Part shown: positions 9,105 to 17,498 of the stretch, in pieces
Layout of the letters: each line of letters opens with the position of its first letter
Numbering within the stretch: position 1 is the stretch's first letter
NCBI GenBank assembly: GCA_934747325.1
Contig: CAKVGW010000018.1
Span: 1-30,627, forward strand
Source: an uncultured Candidatus Melainabacteria bacterium
GTDB taxonomy: Bacteria > Cyanobacteriota > Vampirovibrionia > Gastranaerophilales > Gastranaerophilaceae
DNA length: 30,627 nt
Direction of reading: 5' to 3'
Translations under genes and position numbers: made by a program
Notes under the pieces: generated by a model
Databases searched by the model: none
What the model was told of the DNA's origin: nothing
Seen by the model: the letters and a program-made list of their open reading frames with translations, nothing else

Positions 9105-9542
9105 ATGTCAGAAAATTATAGTTTGTATAATACAATAAGAAAAATTGTTCAAAATGTAGGTCATGCCGATGATAATTTTTCAATTACAAAAAAAGAGTAT
9201 ATGAAAAATTACAGGGGTACTAAAAATGAAGCATTAATGGAAAAGCTATTTTCAATATTTGATAATGCTGATTATAAAACTGATAATGAGATTAATTTTT
9301 CTATATTAGATTCCGGTAGTAATCGTGTAAAAAGCTACCTTTTAACAAGATTTTTTGATAAACCGGAAGATATATATAATGGTGAAGAGTGGACATTTAA
9401 TATTGACAAGCTTAGAGAAAAACTTGGAATTAATATTGAAGAATCTGATTTTAAACAAGCATTAGACGATATTGCAAAAATGTCAGAAGAATATAAAAAA
9501 AATACCGATAAAAAAACCAAGAAACTGCTATTAATAGTTTGA
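9105..9542 (+). CDS. N-terminal part of a frame-split metallopeptidase gene
   Basis: A 145-residue reading frame preceded by AAGGAG at good spacing. The protein is charged and mostly helical, without a signal peptide. FSIFDNADYKTDNEINFS (residues 47-64) is loosely EF-hand-like, with Asp and Asn at alternate positions. The last residues KKTKKLLLIV look out of place and follow a run of seven A (9510-9516). Reading one A more in that run would continue into the next frame as KKNQETAINSLKSNN and join the 528-residue metallopeptidase, for a total of about 673 residues. I therefore read this as the 5' part of one gene; a separate small gene overlapping by 4 nt is the alternative. Confidence 0.55.
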   Translation: MSENYSLYNTIRKIVQNVGHADDNFSITKKEYMKNYRGTKNEALMEKLFSIFDNADYKTDNEINFSILDSGSNRVKSYLLTRFFDKPEDIYNGEEWTFNIDKLREKLGINIEESDFKQALDDIAKMSEEYKKNTDKKTKKLLLIV

Positions 9543-11125
9543 AAAGTAATAATAGTGACATAGATTTATCAGAAGATATTCTAAAAATGATTTCTAAATA
9601 TGCTGATAAAAACGCTAAAGTTGAAGCAATAAAAAATAATAAAGGTGAAACTTATTATCAAATAACAAATAACAGGAGTGAAGATAATTCCGTTCAGGTT
9701 TGTCAGTTTGATAAAAATGGGAATTTAGAGGTTGAAACATCGTATACGGAAGAAATAGATGACGAATTATACGGTAAAAGTGAATATTCCAAAATATACT
9801 ATAACGAAAAAGAACCAACTGAAAGTATCACAAAATTTAAAAATGGTATTTCAAAAATTCGGTATAAAAACGGTTCTGAAGAATGTTTATATGGGAAAAC
9901 TGCATTAGAATATCTAGAAGATGGTTCTACCAAACTAAAAGTAAACAAAGGGCTACCAAATGAAACAAAATTTAATATCACACTGAATATGGGCAAATTT
10001 GCAGATATAAGTCCTACTAATAGTGGTATTATTAAAATGTCAGAAGAAACAAAACAAGAATTATTATATTTATCCCAAAAAGAACTTATTTTTGGAGCTG
10101 ATTATACATTAAAAGTAGAATGTAATGAGGTAAAAATTGAGTTTATCAAAGATGAAAAATTGCCGAATAGTTTAAACACAGAAATCGAGAGTTTAAACAA
10201 AAAAGGAATGAGCAGGACTTATGATTTTACTGTAACAAAGAATGATGATGACAATTACTCAATAAAATATAATACACTTGCATCAAGAAATTATGCAAGT
10301 GATTTCAAAGAAGTTGTCTATGACAAAAATGGAAATATAATAAAGACAACAGAAGAAATGAAAAATATAAAATCAAAAGGGGAATCTGCTTTCGAAAATT
10401 TTGATGTTCAAACAACACCATTTGCATCAAAATTATATAAACAAGGAGTTGTAAAAAATATATCTGATTTAAAATATGAACAAAAAATTGGGAAAGATAA
10501 ATATACAGTCGCAATAGAAAACAATAAAATTTTCGTAAAATGTAACGAACAAAAATTTTCTATTGATACAAGTAATTTAGATTCTGATGCAATTAAATTT
10601 TTATCAAAATCTAACCCAAAAGCTCTTTTTGATATTGCAAAAAATGGTATTAAAATTATATTAAAAGCACCTGAAACAGGCGGTGATGGAGAATATATCG
10701 CAGAAGAAAATGCTATTTATATAGATCCTGATGTTTCTGATATTGAAACTTTGCATAGAAGAATTTCACACGAAACAGGTCATATTATTTACAACCACAC
10801 AAAAGCAAAAAATGAAGCTTTTGAAAATACATTTAAGCAAGAACTGGAAGCATATTATAAAAAACTCAAAGAGATTGATGACAATGTTCCCCAAAGTGCT
10901 AAATATTTTGAGAATTTGGAAAACAAAGCTATTGCTAGAGAAAAATACGAAAACTATGTCGATCCTGAATCAAATCAATTTTATTGTGCGCGAAATGTTT
11001 ACGAGTTTATGGCAGAAGCATACTGCTTGTTAACAACAGGACACGCCAAAAGCGAAGTCACAATTGCAAAACTGTTTCCTAAAACTTTTGAAATAGTCAA
11101 AGAAATAATTGAAAACCAGGATTAA
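9539..11125 (+). CDS. Zinc metallopeptidase (HExxH, lethal-factor-like), C-terminal part of frame-split gene
   Basis: A 528-residue frame whose C-terminal domain is a gluzincin-type peptidase: HETGH at residues 411-415 gives two zinc-ligand His and the catalytic Glu, and E493 in EFMAEAY is a good third ligand. The preceding IYIDPDVSD and following YEFMAEAYCLL arrangement resembles the anthrax lethal factor-like peptidases, where a similar Glu-rich helix closes the site. Residues 30-380 contain short beta-rich repeats with D-K-N-G-N turns. The only start is a TTG at 9539 without a ribosome-binding site, while the frame is open back to 9512, which supports joining to the preceding frame. The last 8 nt separate it from a convergent gene. 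Confidence 0.65.
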   Translation: MKSNNSDIDLSEDILKMISKYADKNAKVEAIKNNKGETYYQITNNRSEDNSVQVCQFDKNGNLEVETSYTEEIDDELYGKSEYSKIYYNEKEPTESITKFKNGISKIRYKNGSEECLYGKTALEYLEDGSTKLKVNKGLPNETKFNITLNMGKFADISPTNSGIIKMSEETKQELLYLSQKELIFGADYTLKVECNEVKIEFIKDEKLPNSLNTEIESLNKKGMSRTYDFTVTKNDDDNYSIKYNTLASRNYASDFKEVVYDKNGNIIKTTEEMKNIKSKGESAFENFDVQTTPFASKLYKQGVVKNISDLKYEQKIGKDKYTVAIENNKIFVKCNEQKFSIDTSNLDSDAIKFLSKSNPKALFDIAKNGIKIILKAPETGGDGEYIAEENAIYIDPDVSDIETLHRRISHETGHIIYNHTKAKNEAFENTFKQELEAYYKKLKEIDDNVPQSAKYFENLENKAIAREKYENYVDPESNQFYCARNVYEFMAEAYCLLTTGHAKSEVTIAKLFPKTFEIVKEIIENQD

Positions 11126-11133
11126 GTAACTAC

Positions 11134-11532
11134 TCATTCTTTAAACGCGTTTGTAATTGCTTCCGGTAATTTTCTGTAAATTGAGCCGTCGTTATGAATT
11201 GCAACTACTTCAAATTCAGCTTTAATAAACAATTTGTTATCCGCTTTGTTACGAATTGTTTGTTCAAATGTTACTCTAATTGGTGACATTTCTTTGATAG
11301 AAGTTTCTACGACTACAATGTCATTCAAACGAGCAGATGCTTTGTAGCGAACATTCATATTTGTTACAGGCATAGCAATATCTTGTTTTTCTAAATCAAT
11401 AAGATTTAATCCTGCGTCTTCGCATAATTCAACTCTACCTTTTTCCATCCATCTAAGGTAAGTACCGTGCCAAACAACACCATAAGCGTCGGTGTCAGCG
11501 TAATAAACTTTTTCTTCTAAAATATTTTTCAT
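11134..11532 (-). CDS. YbgC/FadM-type acyl-CoA thioesterase
   Basis: A 132-residue hot-dog fold thioesterase that hydrolyses acyl-CoA thioesters in the cytosol. The family signature is clear: YYADTDAYGVVWHGTYLRWM, with D15 the likely catalytic Asp and H22 the conserved His, followed by EKGRVELCED. Length matches the 4-hydroxybenzoyl-CoA thioesterase/YbgC family. In many bacteria YbgC belongs to the tol-pal operon, but no tol gene is nearby. It is divergent from the glyoxalase gene with 55 nt between starts, and convergent with the metallopeptidase. Substrate chain length is not predictable. Confidence 0.82.
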   Translation of the reverse strand: MKNILEEKVYYADTDAYGVVWHGTYLRWMEKGRVELCEDAGLNLIDLEKQDIAMPVTNMNVRYKASARLNDIVVVETSIKEMSPIRVTFEQTIRNKADNKLFIKAEFEVVAIHNDGSIYRKLPEAITNAFKE

Positions 11533-11587
11533 ACAACAATTCTATCATGATATAATTTGTTTGTACATTATTAAATAAGGAGTAGCT

Positions 11588-11971
11588 ATGAAATTTCTAC
11601 ACACAATGGTTAGAGTTAAAGACATTGAAAAATCTTTAGCATTTTATACAGACGTACTTAATATGAAACTTGATCACAAGAAAAGATTAGAAGATTGTTG
11701 GTTGTATTTTCTAACAGATGAAGAAAATACATGCCAGATTGAACTAACTTACAATGACGAAACACCTGAAGGCGGATATGAATTAGGCAGCGGTTTTGGT
11801 CATTTTGCATTCTCAGTTGATTCTTTAGATGAATTCACAGATAAAATTAACAAATTAGGTTATTCTTATCTTTATCCGCCATTTGATTTGAACGGCAAAG
11901 GTTCTAAAATTGCTTTTATCAATGATCCAGACGGATATGAAATTGAACTTATTGAAAAAGTTAATTGGTAA
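11588..11971 (+). CDS. gloA: Glyoxalase I (lactoylglutathione lyase-like, VOC family)
   Basis: A 127-residue VOC-fold metalloenzyme expected to convert the hemithioacetal of methylglyoxal into a lactoyl thioester, a detoxification step. All four metal ligands of bacterial GloA are visible: H5 in FLHTM, E52 in IELTYN, H72 in GFGHFAF and E120 in YEIELIE. The YELGSGFGH segment is characteristic of GloA. The short length and lack of the extra loop suggest a Ni/Co-type rather than Zn-type enzyme. AAGGAG precedes the ATG. Whether the thiol cofactor here is glutathione is unknown. Confidence 0.85.
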   Translation: MKFLHTMVRVKDIEKSLAFYTDVLNMKLDHKKRLEDCWLYFLTDEENTCQIELTYNDETPEGGYELGSGFGHFAFSVDSLDEFTDKINKLGYSYLYPPFDLNGKGSKIAFINDPDGYEIELIEKVNW

Positions 11972-11998
11972 CATTTCTTAATAATCTTCTTCTAATAA

Positions 11999-12034
11999 GG
12001 CAATTTTCTTAAACTTTTTGACTTTATATATATG
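11999..12034 (+). promoter_or_regulatory. Promoter-like element, copy B of three (GGCAA / ACTTTATATATAT)
   Basis: GGCAATTTT begins at 11999 and GACTTTATATATATG occupies 12020-12034, with 22 nt from GGCA to ACTTT as in the other two copies. It lies 43 nt upstream of the 50-residue gene at 12077 and just downstream of the gloA stop codon. The GGCAATTTT box is identical to that of copy C. Confidence 0.6.
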
Positions 12035-12076
12035 TAAGATAAATAAGGTTAAGGAAGTAAGATTTAGGAGGCAATT

Positions 12077-12229
12077 ATGAATATTGCAATTAGGAAATTA
12101 GCTATGCTTGAAAAAAGTCTTTTAGAACGAGAAGAAGCTGCAAAGCTTGATGGTTATGTAACATCTCCAATTGATCCTGTTTTTAAAGAAAAAGTTATCA
12201 GATTAATGGATAAAGTTAGGGTTCTTTAA
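12077..12229 (+). CDS. Small hypothetical protein (50 residues)
   Basis: A short gene that a length cut-off would miss. ATG at 12077 is preceded by a full AGGAGG at 12066-12071 with 5-nt spacing, one of the best ribosome-binding sites in the window, and by the GGCAA/ACTTTATATATAT element. The product (starts MNIAIRKLAMLEKS, ends MDKVRVL) is charged, probably two helices joined by a GYVTSPIDP turn, without membrane segment or Cys. I do not recognise it. Its 3' end overlaps the convergent ABC transporter gene by 14 nt. The strong translation signal makes a real protein likely. Confidence 0.65.
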   Translation: MNIAIRKLAMLEKSLLEREEAAKLDGYVTSPIDPVFKEKVIRLMDKVRVL

Positions 12230-13952
12230 ATGAAGCCAATTTAACAAGTTCTTTAAAATCATTATTTTTATTAATTAAATTATTAAACTCTGAAATATCG
12301 ACTATTTCGGAGTTTTTCATAAATATGATTTTATCCGCAGATTTAATTGTAGAAAGTCTGTGTGCGATTGCTAAAATAGTTTTTTCTCCTCGTAAACTCA
12401 ATAGAACCGAACATAAATCATCTTCTGTTTTTAAATCTAAAGAAGAAGTTGCTTCATCCAAAATCAAAATATCAGGATTTGAATATAAAGCTCTTGCTAT
12501 TGCTAAACGTTGTTTTTGACCTTGTGAAAATCCGGTAGAGTCTATAAAAGGATTTGCGTAAATTCCATCTGAATAATTTTGCATTATAAAATCATAGATT
12601 TGTGCTTTTTTTAGTGCATCAATTATTTTGGCGTCGTCAATTTTATCGGAGCCGAACGCTACATTTTCTCGTATGGTTGCATTTATAATTGATATTTCTT
12701 GTGGAATGTAGCCTATTTTTAGCGGCAAAGTTTGAATTTTACCGTCTATAAAAATTTCACCTTTATCAGGCTTTAATATACCTGCAATAATATCGACAAG
12801 AGTTGTTTTTCCGGCACCTGACAAACCGGCAATTCCTATAAATTCACCTTTTTTTATGTTTAGGTTTATATTTTTTAGTACATTTTTTTCAGCTTCATAA
12901 GAAAAATTGATATTTTTTAGTTCTATATTTTCATTAAAATCTGCAAATTTTGTAAAATTAATTTCTTTAATTTTATCCAATTTAAGTTTATCACACCAAT
13001 CTAATAATTGTTTTACATTCATTTTTGCAGAATTAATTCCATTTAAGTTCACCTGAATTCTGGCAATAGTGGGTGCTAATCTAAAAATAGCCGAAACAAT
13101 AATCGCAAAAGAAGCAATCAGTTTGTTCGGTTCTGTGTAATTTTGAAAAGAAATTATTGATAATAGAACAAAAAGTAATAAGATTACAAATGGTTCTGTT
13201 ACATAAGGCGGAATTGTATTAATAAATGAAGCTTTTGCACAAATTCTGTAAAATTCTGTAATGGCGTTTTTGTAGTTATCAAAAAAGAATTTTTCATTAT
13301 GTGAAACTTTAACATTTTTGATATTTAATAAAACTTCATTACTTCTTTGGTTATAGATAGTAGAAGCTTCGCTCGATTTTTGTGCAATTTCTATTAGAAA
13401 TGGCTTGAAACACTTGTTTTGCATTAAAATTAATAAAAATGCGAAAACAAAAGTAATTGCCATTGCTGTAGGAAATTTTATTACCAATAGAGCTGAAATA
13501 AGTGCAAAAATAAAAAAATTAACGATTAAATTTAATAATCTTAAAATAAAATTATTAATAGTGCTTGGAATTAAAAATCCCAAAATATTTCCTTTTTCTG
13601 CTAATGAAATTTTTGATGTTTCTTGATAAGTTGAACCTAAAAAATAATTTATAAACTTTAAGTTAGCTTCTTTTTCGACTTCTTTTGTAAATTTAGCTTG
13701 CAGGTAAGAATAAAAAATCATAAATGCATTTTTCAATAAGAATAAAAATACTATGCAGAATCCTATAAATATTGGTGAATGCCAAATATCAACAGGTTTA
13801 TTAGAAAGTAATTTTAAAACAAACGGATAAGTAAGCGCAACTCCAAAAAGTTCCAAGATAGCAACTAAAAATGACAAAGCCGAATATTTAAAAAATGCTT
13901 TTTTGTTGTTGTTAAAATAATAAAAAAACTTTTGATAATACTCTCTTATCAT
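12216..13952 (-). CDS. ABC exporter, fused permease and ATPase (PglK/MsbA-like)
   Basis: A 578-residue half-transporter. The N-terminal 310 residues carry about six membrane helices; the C-terminal part is an ABC ATPase with Walker A GLSGAGKTT (about 377-384), Q-loop in GYIPQE, signature FSQGQKQR, Walker B ILILDEA and switch His in IAHRLST. The signature has FSQGQ where LSGGQ is usual, still within the functional range. The segment IFRLAPTIARIQVNL before the ATPase recalls PglK, which flips lipid-linked oligosaccharides, so a lipid or glycolipid substrate is plausible. ATG at 13952 is preferred over GTG at 13958 because AGGGTGG precedes it. It begins 7 nt after the MFS stop. Confidence 0.85.
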   Translation of the reverse strand: MIREYYQKFFYYFNNNKKAFFKYSALSFLVAILELFGVALTYPFVLKLLSNKPVDIWHSPIFIGFCIVFLFLLKNAFMIFYSYLQAKFTKEVEKEANLKFINYFLGSTYQETSKISLAEKGNILGFLIPSTINNFILRLLNLIVNFFIFALISALLVIKFPTAMAITFVFAFLLILMQNKCFKPFLIEIAQKSSEASTIYNQRSNEVLLNIKNVKVSHNEKFFFDNYKNAITEFYRICAKASFINTIPPYVTEPFVILLLFVLLSIISFQNYTEPNKLIASFAIIVSAIFRLAPTIARIQVNLNGINSAKMNVKQLLDWCDKLKLDKIKEINFTKFADFNENIELKNINFSYEAEKNVLKNINLNIKKGEFIGIAGLSGAGKTTLVDIIAGILKPDKGEIFIDGKIQTLPLKIGYIPQEISIINATIRENVAFGSDKIDDAKIIDALKKAQIYDFIMQNYSDGIYANPFIDSTGFSQGQKQRLAIARALYSNPDILILDEATSSLDLKTEDDLCSVLLSLRGEKTILAIAHRLSTIKSADKIIFMKNSEIVDISEFNNLINKNNDFKELVKLASFKEP

Positions 13953-13959
13953 TTCCACC

Positions 13960-15195
13960 CTAATATTTATTTGAAAGCTTCATTGCTTTGTACATTTCAA
14001 AAACACTTATCAAGAAAAATAAACCAAAAACAGCCAGGTATGATTTATTTGAATAAACCAATATATCACCGACTTTTTCAGGCGCGAAAAGATTTAACAA
14101 AAATCCCATTGCAGTCCCTAAAAGCCCAACCATAGTAAAGAAACAAAAATTCATAATGCTAACTGCTGTTCCTGAAACCATTTTACGGTTGGTTAAGTGT
14201 AGAACAGGTACAAGCAATGATGTTAAGCTTGCATTACCTGCCAAAACGCAGAATATAATTGCAATTAGCGGTGTTCTTATATTAAAAATTAAACATGTGC
14301 AAATTGTTAACAGCGATACAAACGTAATAACTGAGGCGTTTTTTAAGAATACAACTCTATGGTTATGGCACATTTTGCAAACTGATGCGTTTATTATATT
14401 AAAAGCTGCTGCAATTACAGCCATTATTGATAGTACGACTGCTGCTTTTGCTGTTGGCATACCACAAAAGTCTTCTAAAAATTTTTTACCGATAATAGCT
14501 TGTATTGCATAAGAAATTCCAAAATTACAACATGCGAAACTAAACAAATTTCTATTATGTTTTTTGTGCAACACTAATCGAAACGGTAAAGTTCTCAATT
14601 TTACGTTACGATTAATTTCTGGATACTTAACTTTAGGTGAAAGAATTATAAATAATAAAACGCCTGCTAAAATAATTGATGCAAGAATTACAAGAATTGT
14701 GCGCCAGTTCATGTATTTCATCATAAATACAAAAGGAGCGTTTGCTGCTATTCCACCGCAATATCCGATACAAAGCATTACTGAAATTGCTATACCAAAG
14801 TTTTTATCCGAAAAATATTCTCGAAGTTCCCTTATTAAACTTAAATAAAAACAACTTCCGCCAATACCGACAAGAACTCGCGAAAAATACATTAGCGGTA
14901 AATTTGTAGAAATGGGAAACAATAATGCACCAATTCCTAAAATAATACCGCCGGTCAACATCACACGTAACCCGCCGTATCGGTCGACTAAAACGCCAAT
15001 TATCAATTGGTTTACGGCATACAAGTACATGAAAATCGCACCAAACGCCGTAATGTATGGCGCGCTAACTGCTAATTCCTGTTGAAGCAAATCAAAAACT
15101 GCACCTGGAATCGCTATTCTTTGAAAATTAGCAAAGAAATAAAATAACGCACCAAGCGAAATTAATGTAAAAAGTATCCCCTTATTGTTTTTCAT
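13960..15195 (-). CDS. Major facilitator superfamily transporter
   Basis: A 411-residue inner-membrane protein with about 12 hydrophobic helices. The loop between helices 2 and 3 carries the MFS signature as VLVDRYGGLRVML. The N-terminal half has FSRVLVGIGGSCFYLSLIRE, similar to sugar-phosphate or nitrate-type MFS proteins, but the substrate cannot be told. It lies 14 nt after clpP and directly before the ABC exporter, so the three form one transcription unit. GGAG is only 1 nt from the ATG, so translational coupling to clpP may help initiation. Confidence 0.82.
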   Translation of the reverse strand: MKNNKGILFTLISLGALFYFFANFQRIAIPGAVFDLLQQELAVSAPYITAFGAIFMYLYAVNQLIIGVLVDRYGGLRVMLTGGIILGIGALLFPISTNLPLMYFSRVLVGIGGSCFYLSLIRELREYFSDKNFGIAISVMLCIGYCGGIAANAPFVFMMKYMNWRTILVILASIILAGVLLFIILSPKVKYPEINRNVKLRTLPFRLVLHKKHNRNLFSFACCNFGISYAIQAIIGKKFLEDFCGMPTAKAAVVLSIMAVIAAAFNIINASVCKMCHNHRVVFLKNASVITFVSLLTICTCLIFNIRTPLIAIIFCVLAGNASLTSLLVPVLHLTNRKMVSGTAVSIMNFCFFTMVGLLGTAMGFLLNLFAPEKVGDILVYSNKSYLAVFGLFFLISVFEMYKAMKLSNKY

Positions 15196-15209
15196 ACTCC
15201 AAAATCAGT

Positions 15210-15830
15210 TTAGCTGTTAGCTGAAGTAACAACTTTATCAATCAAACCATATTCGCATGCTTCTGCTGCTGACAAATAGTGGTCACGTTCACAGTCTTCT
15301 TTTACTTTATCGAACGGTTGACCTGAATTTTCAGCCATTATACCGATTAACATGTCTTTCATTCTTAAAATTTCTTTAGCTTCAAGTTCAATATCAGTAG
15401 CTTGACCTTTAGCTCCACCCAAAGGTTGGTGAATCATAATTCTAGCACTAGGAAGAGCCATTCTCTTGCCTTTTGCACCAGCTGATAACAAGAATGCACC
15501 CATAGAAGCAGCTTCGCCTAAGCAAATTGTTTGTACATCAGCCTTAATAAGGTTCATTGTATCATAAATTGCCATGCCGGCAGTAATAACACCACCAGGA
15601 GAGTTAATATATAACATAATATCTTTTTCAGGGTTTTCGCTATCTAAAAGTAAAAGCTGTGCGACAACTGAGTTTGCTACTTCATCATCAATTTCAGTTC
15701 CTAAGAAAATAATTCTTTCTCTTAATAATCTTGAAAAAATATCAAAAGACTTTTCACCTCTTGATGAAGACTCAATTACAGTAGGAACATAGCTTAAAAT
15801 CTTTTTATAATCAGTAGTTTCTGTTGTCAT
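15210..15830 (-). CDS. clpP: ATP-dependent Clp protease proteolytic subunit
   Basis: A 206-residue serine protease that assembles into the 14-mer degradation chamber used by ClpX or ClpA/C. The catalytic triad is visible: S109 in [15 protein letters not shown]134 in MIHQPLGG and D183 in ERDHYLSA. The N-terminal propeptide is about 10-14 residues. GGGAGAG lies ahead of the ATG and a canonical promoter is found at 15860-15888. There is no clpX or tig nearby, unlike in many bacteria; instead two transporters follow. Confidence 0.96.
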   Translation of the reverse strand: MTTETTDYKKILSYVPTVIESSSRGEKSFDIFSRLLRERIIFLGTEIDDEVANSVVAQLLLLDSENPEKDIMLYINSPGGVITAGMAIYDTMNLIKADVQTICLGEAASMGAFLLSAGAKGKRMALPSARIMIHQPLGGAKGQATDIELEAKEILRMKDMLIGIMAENSGQPFDKVKEDCERDHYLSAAEACEYGLIDKVVTSANS

Positions 15831-15859
15831 AATTCTCTCCCTTATTTTATTTTAGGACT

Positions 15860-15888
15860 ATTTTACAATAAATACCAAACTTAATCAA
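15860..15888 (-). promoter_or_regulatory. Sigma-70-type promoter of clpP
   Basis: On the minus strand TTGATT (15883-15888) and TAAAAT (15860-15865) are separated by 17 nt, about 30 nt upstream of the clpP ATG. This fits the housekeeping consensus. Confidence 0.55.
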
Positions 15889-15901
15889 TCATTGTTTTGT
15901 A

Positions 15902-16195
15902 TTACTTCTTTAATGCGTTTTCAAGTGCTTTTTCTAAAACCTCTATTTTAGATTCCAAAACTTTTACTCTAGATGATGATTCAGTAGAAGCAATGGCTTC
16001 TTTTTCTAGTTCTCTTTTATAGGAATTTAGTTTTTTATTTTTGACATTTATCTTTAGAGTCATTAAAAATATTGCGAGAGCAAAACCTGATAAAAACATC
16101 GTAATCATAGGAATGTGCCCTGTTTGGTTCAAAAACGTGTAAGCAGCGCAAACTATTGTTAGTATTGATAAAATTATTAAAAAAATATTTTTCAT
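15902..16195 (-). CDS. Small membrane protein, LapA-like (DUF1049-like)
   Basis: A 97-residue protein with two membrane helices (about residues 3-21 and 29-47) and a short basic stretch KINVKNKKLNSYKR followed by a C-terminal coiled coil (about 55-96, KVLESKIEVLEKALENALKK). This layout matches the LapA domain family, whose E. coli member works with LapB in lipopolysaccharide assembly. No lapB is visible here, so the functional link is uncertain. AGGAG precedes the start. It is divergent from the EscU/FlhB-like gene. Confidence 0.6.
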   Translation of the reverse strand: MKNIFLIILSILTIVCAAYTFLNQTGHIPMITMFLSGFALAIFLMTLKINVKNKKLNSYKRELEKEAIASTESSSRVKVLESKIEVLEKALENALKK

Positions 16196-16288
16196 AAGTC
16201 AGACTCCTTATAGAAACATTGTACAATAAAATATGGGTTTATGCTAAACTATTAACAAAAGAATTGAAAATCCGACGGAAAACATAAA

Positions 16289-17356
16289 ATGGGTGATGAA
16301 GATAAACAGTTCGATGCCACCCCCCAAAAGCTTGAGAGAGCGAGAAAAGAAGGGCAGGTAGTTAAATCTAAAGACGTGTCAACCGCATTGTCTTTACTTG
16401 TGATGTTTTCTTTTATAAACATGCTTGCCCCTATTATATGGAAGCTCATTGTCGGACTTTTTAAAACTCTTTATGAACAAATACCAAATCAACATATTGA
16501 AAATATAGGGATGACTTATATTCTAACAGTTACACTTATTCCAACAGTTGTGATTATTGGTGCAATTTTGTTCGTGGCAGCTTTTGTTGCGATAATTGGT
16601 GATTTTATTCAAGTAGGGCCTCTTGTGGCAACTGCTCCTTTAGTACCAAAGCTTGATAAACTTAATCCAACAAAATATTTTAAAAATCTTTTTCAAGTAA
16701 AAACACTATTTGAGCTTTGTAAAAACATTGTAAAGGTATTTATTTTGGGGCTTGTCGGTTGGACTGTTTATAGAGCGCATTTGGAAAGTATTCTCATGCT
16801 TGCTGCTATAGATAACCATTTTGCTGTAATGATAGAATTTGGCAAACTAATTGTAGAATTTATCTACAAAGCTTGTATTGCATTTCTTATTATTGCAGCT
16901 GCCGATTATGGTATGACAAAGTGGAAATTTTTTAAAGACCAAAAAATGTCTTTTAAAGAAATTAAAGATGAGTACAAAAACTCAGAAGGTGATCCGCACG
17001 TAAAAGCCGCTTTAAGACAAAGACGTATGCAAATGCTACAGCAAGGTGCAATGGACTCTGTTCCTGAGGCTGATTTTGTGGTTAGAAATCCGACCCATGT
17101 AGCTTGTGCCTTAAAATATGATTCTGAAACGATGCAATCGCCAATGTTGACAGCAAAAGGAACAGAACTTATTGCTAAAAAAATTATTGATATTGCGACG
17201 AAACACAATGTACCGGTAATTGATAACGCTCCGGTCGCAAGAGCTTTGTTCAGGATGGTTGATATCAATCAACAAATTCCACCAGAATTGTATAAAGCAG
17301 TTGCAGAAATTCTATTATTTGTTTATGGATTGAAGAACAAACAACAGGGACAATAA
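16289..17356 (+). CDS. EscU/YscU/FlhB-family export apparatus switch protein
   Basis: A 355-residue inner-membrane protein of the flagellar/type III export gate. The start DKQFDATPQKLERARKEGQ is typical of FlhB/YscU, four membrane helices follow (about 35-60, 78-105, 150-172, 185-207), and the cytosolic domain carries the self-cleaving motif NPTH at residues 267-270, which switches substrate specificity after cleavage between Asn and Pro. The ending near IPPELYKAVAEILLFVYGL is also standard. Flagellar and virulence versions cannot be separated from sequence alone. No other export gene is in the window. A strong hairpin plus T16 follows the stop codon. Confidence 0.88.
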   Translation: MGDEDKQFDATPQKLERARKEGQVVKSKDVSTALSLLVMFSFINMLAPIIWKLIVGLFKTLYEQIPNQHIENIGMTYILTVTLIPTVVIIGAILFVAAFVAIIGDFIQVGPLVATAPLVPKLDKLNPTKYFKNLFQVKTLFELCKNIVKVFILGLVGWTVYRAHLESILMLAAIDNHFAVMIEFGKLIVEFIYKACIAFLIIAAADYGMTKWKFFKDQKMSFKEIKDEYKNSEGDPHVKAALRQRRMQMLQQGAMDSVPEADFVVRNPTHVACALKYDSETMQSPMLTAKGTELIAKKIIDIATKHNVPVIDNAPVARALFRMVDINQQIPPELYKAVAEILLFVYGLKNKQQGQ

Positions 17357-17399
17357 ACTATAACTTTCATTGATGGGAAACTATAGCTGTAAGTCATTC

Positions 17400-17467
17400 A
17401 CTACTTGCGTAACCCCATTCCTTCATAGAGGGAATGGCCTAAAGTAGTTCATTTTTTTTTTTTTTTT
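17400..17467 (+). terminator. Two-stem rho-independent terminator after the EscU/FlhB gene
   Basis: Outer stem ACTACTT (17400-17406) with AAGTAGT (17442-17448) encloses an inner stem CCATTCC (17415-17421) with GGAATGG (17431-17437). A run of 16 T (17452-17467) follows three bases later. This is the strongest terminator-like signal in the window. Confidence 0.75.
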
Positions 17468-17498
17468 ACATTTGCATCTTTTAACTAGCGCATGTCAT

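Noticed and set aside
10731..11033. A 100-residue plus-strand frame
   Set aside because: Shadow of the metallopeptidase gene in another frame; the HETGH frame explains the sequence.
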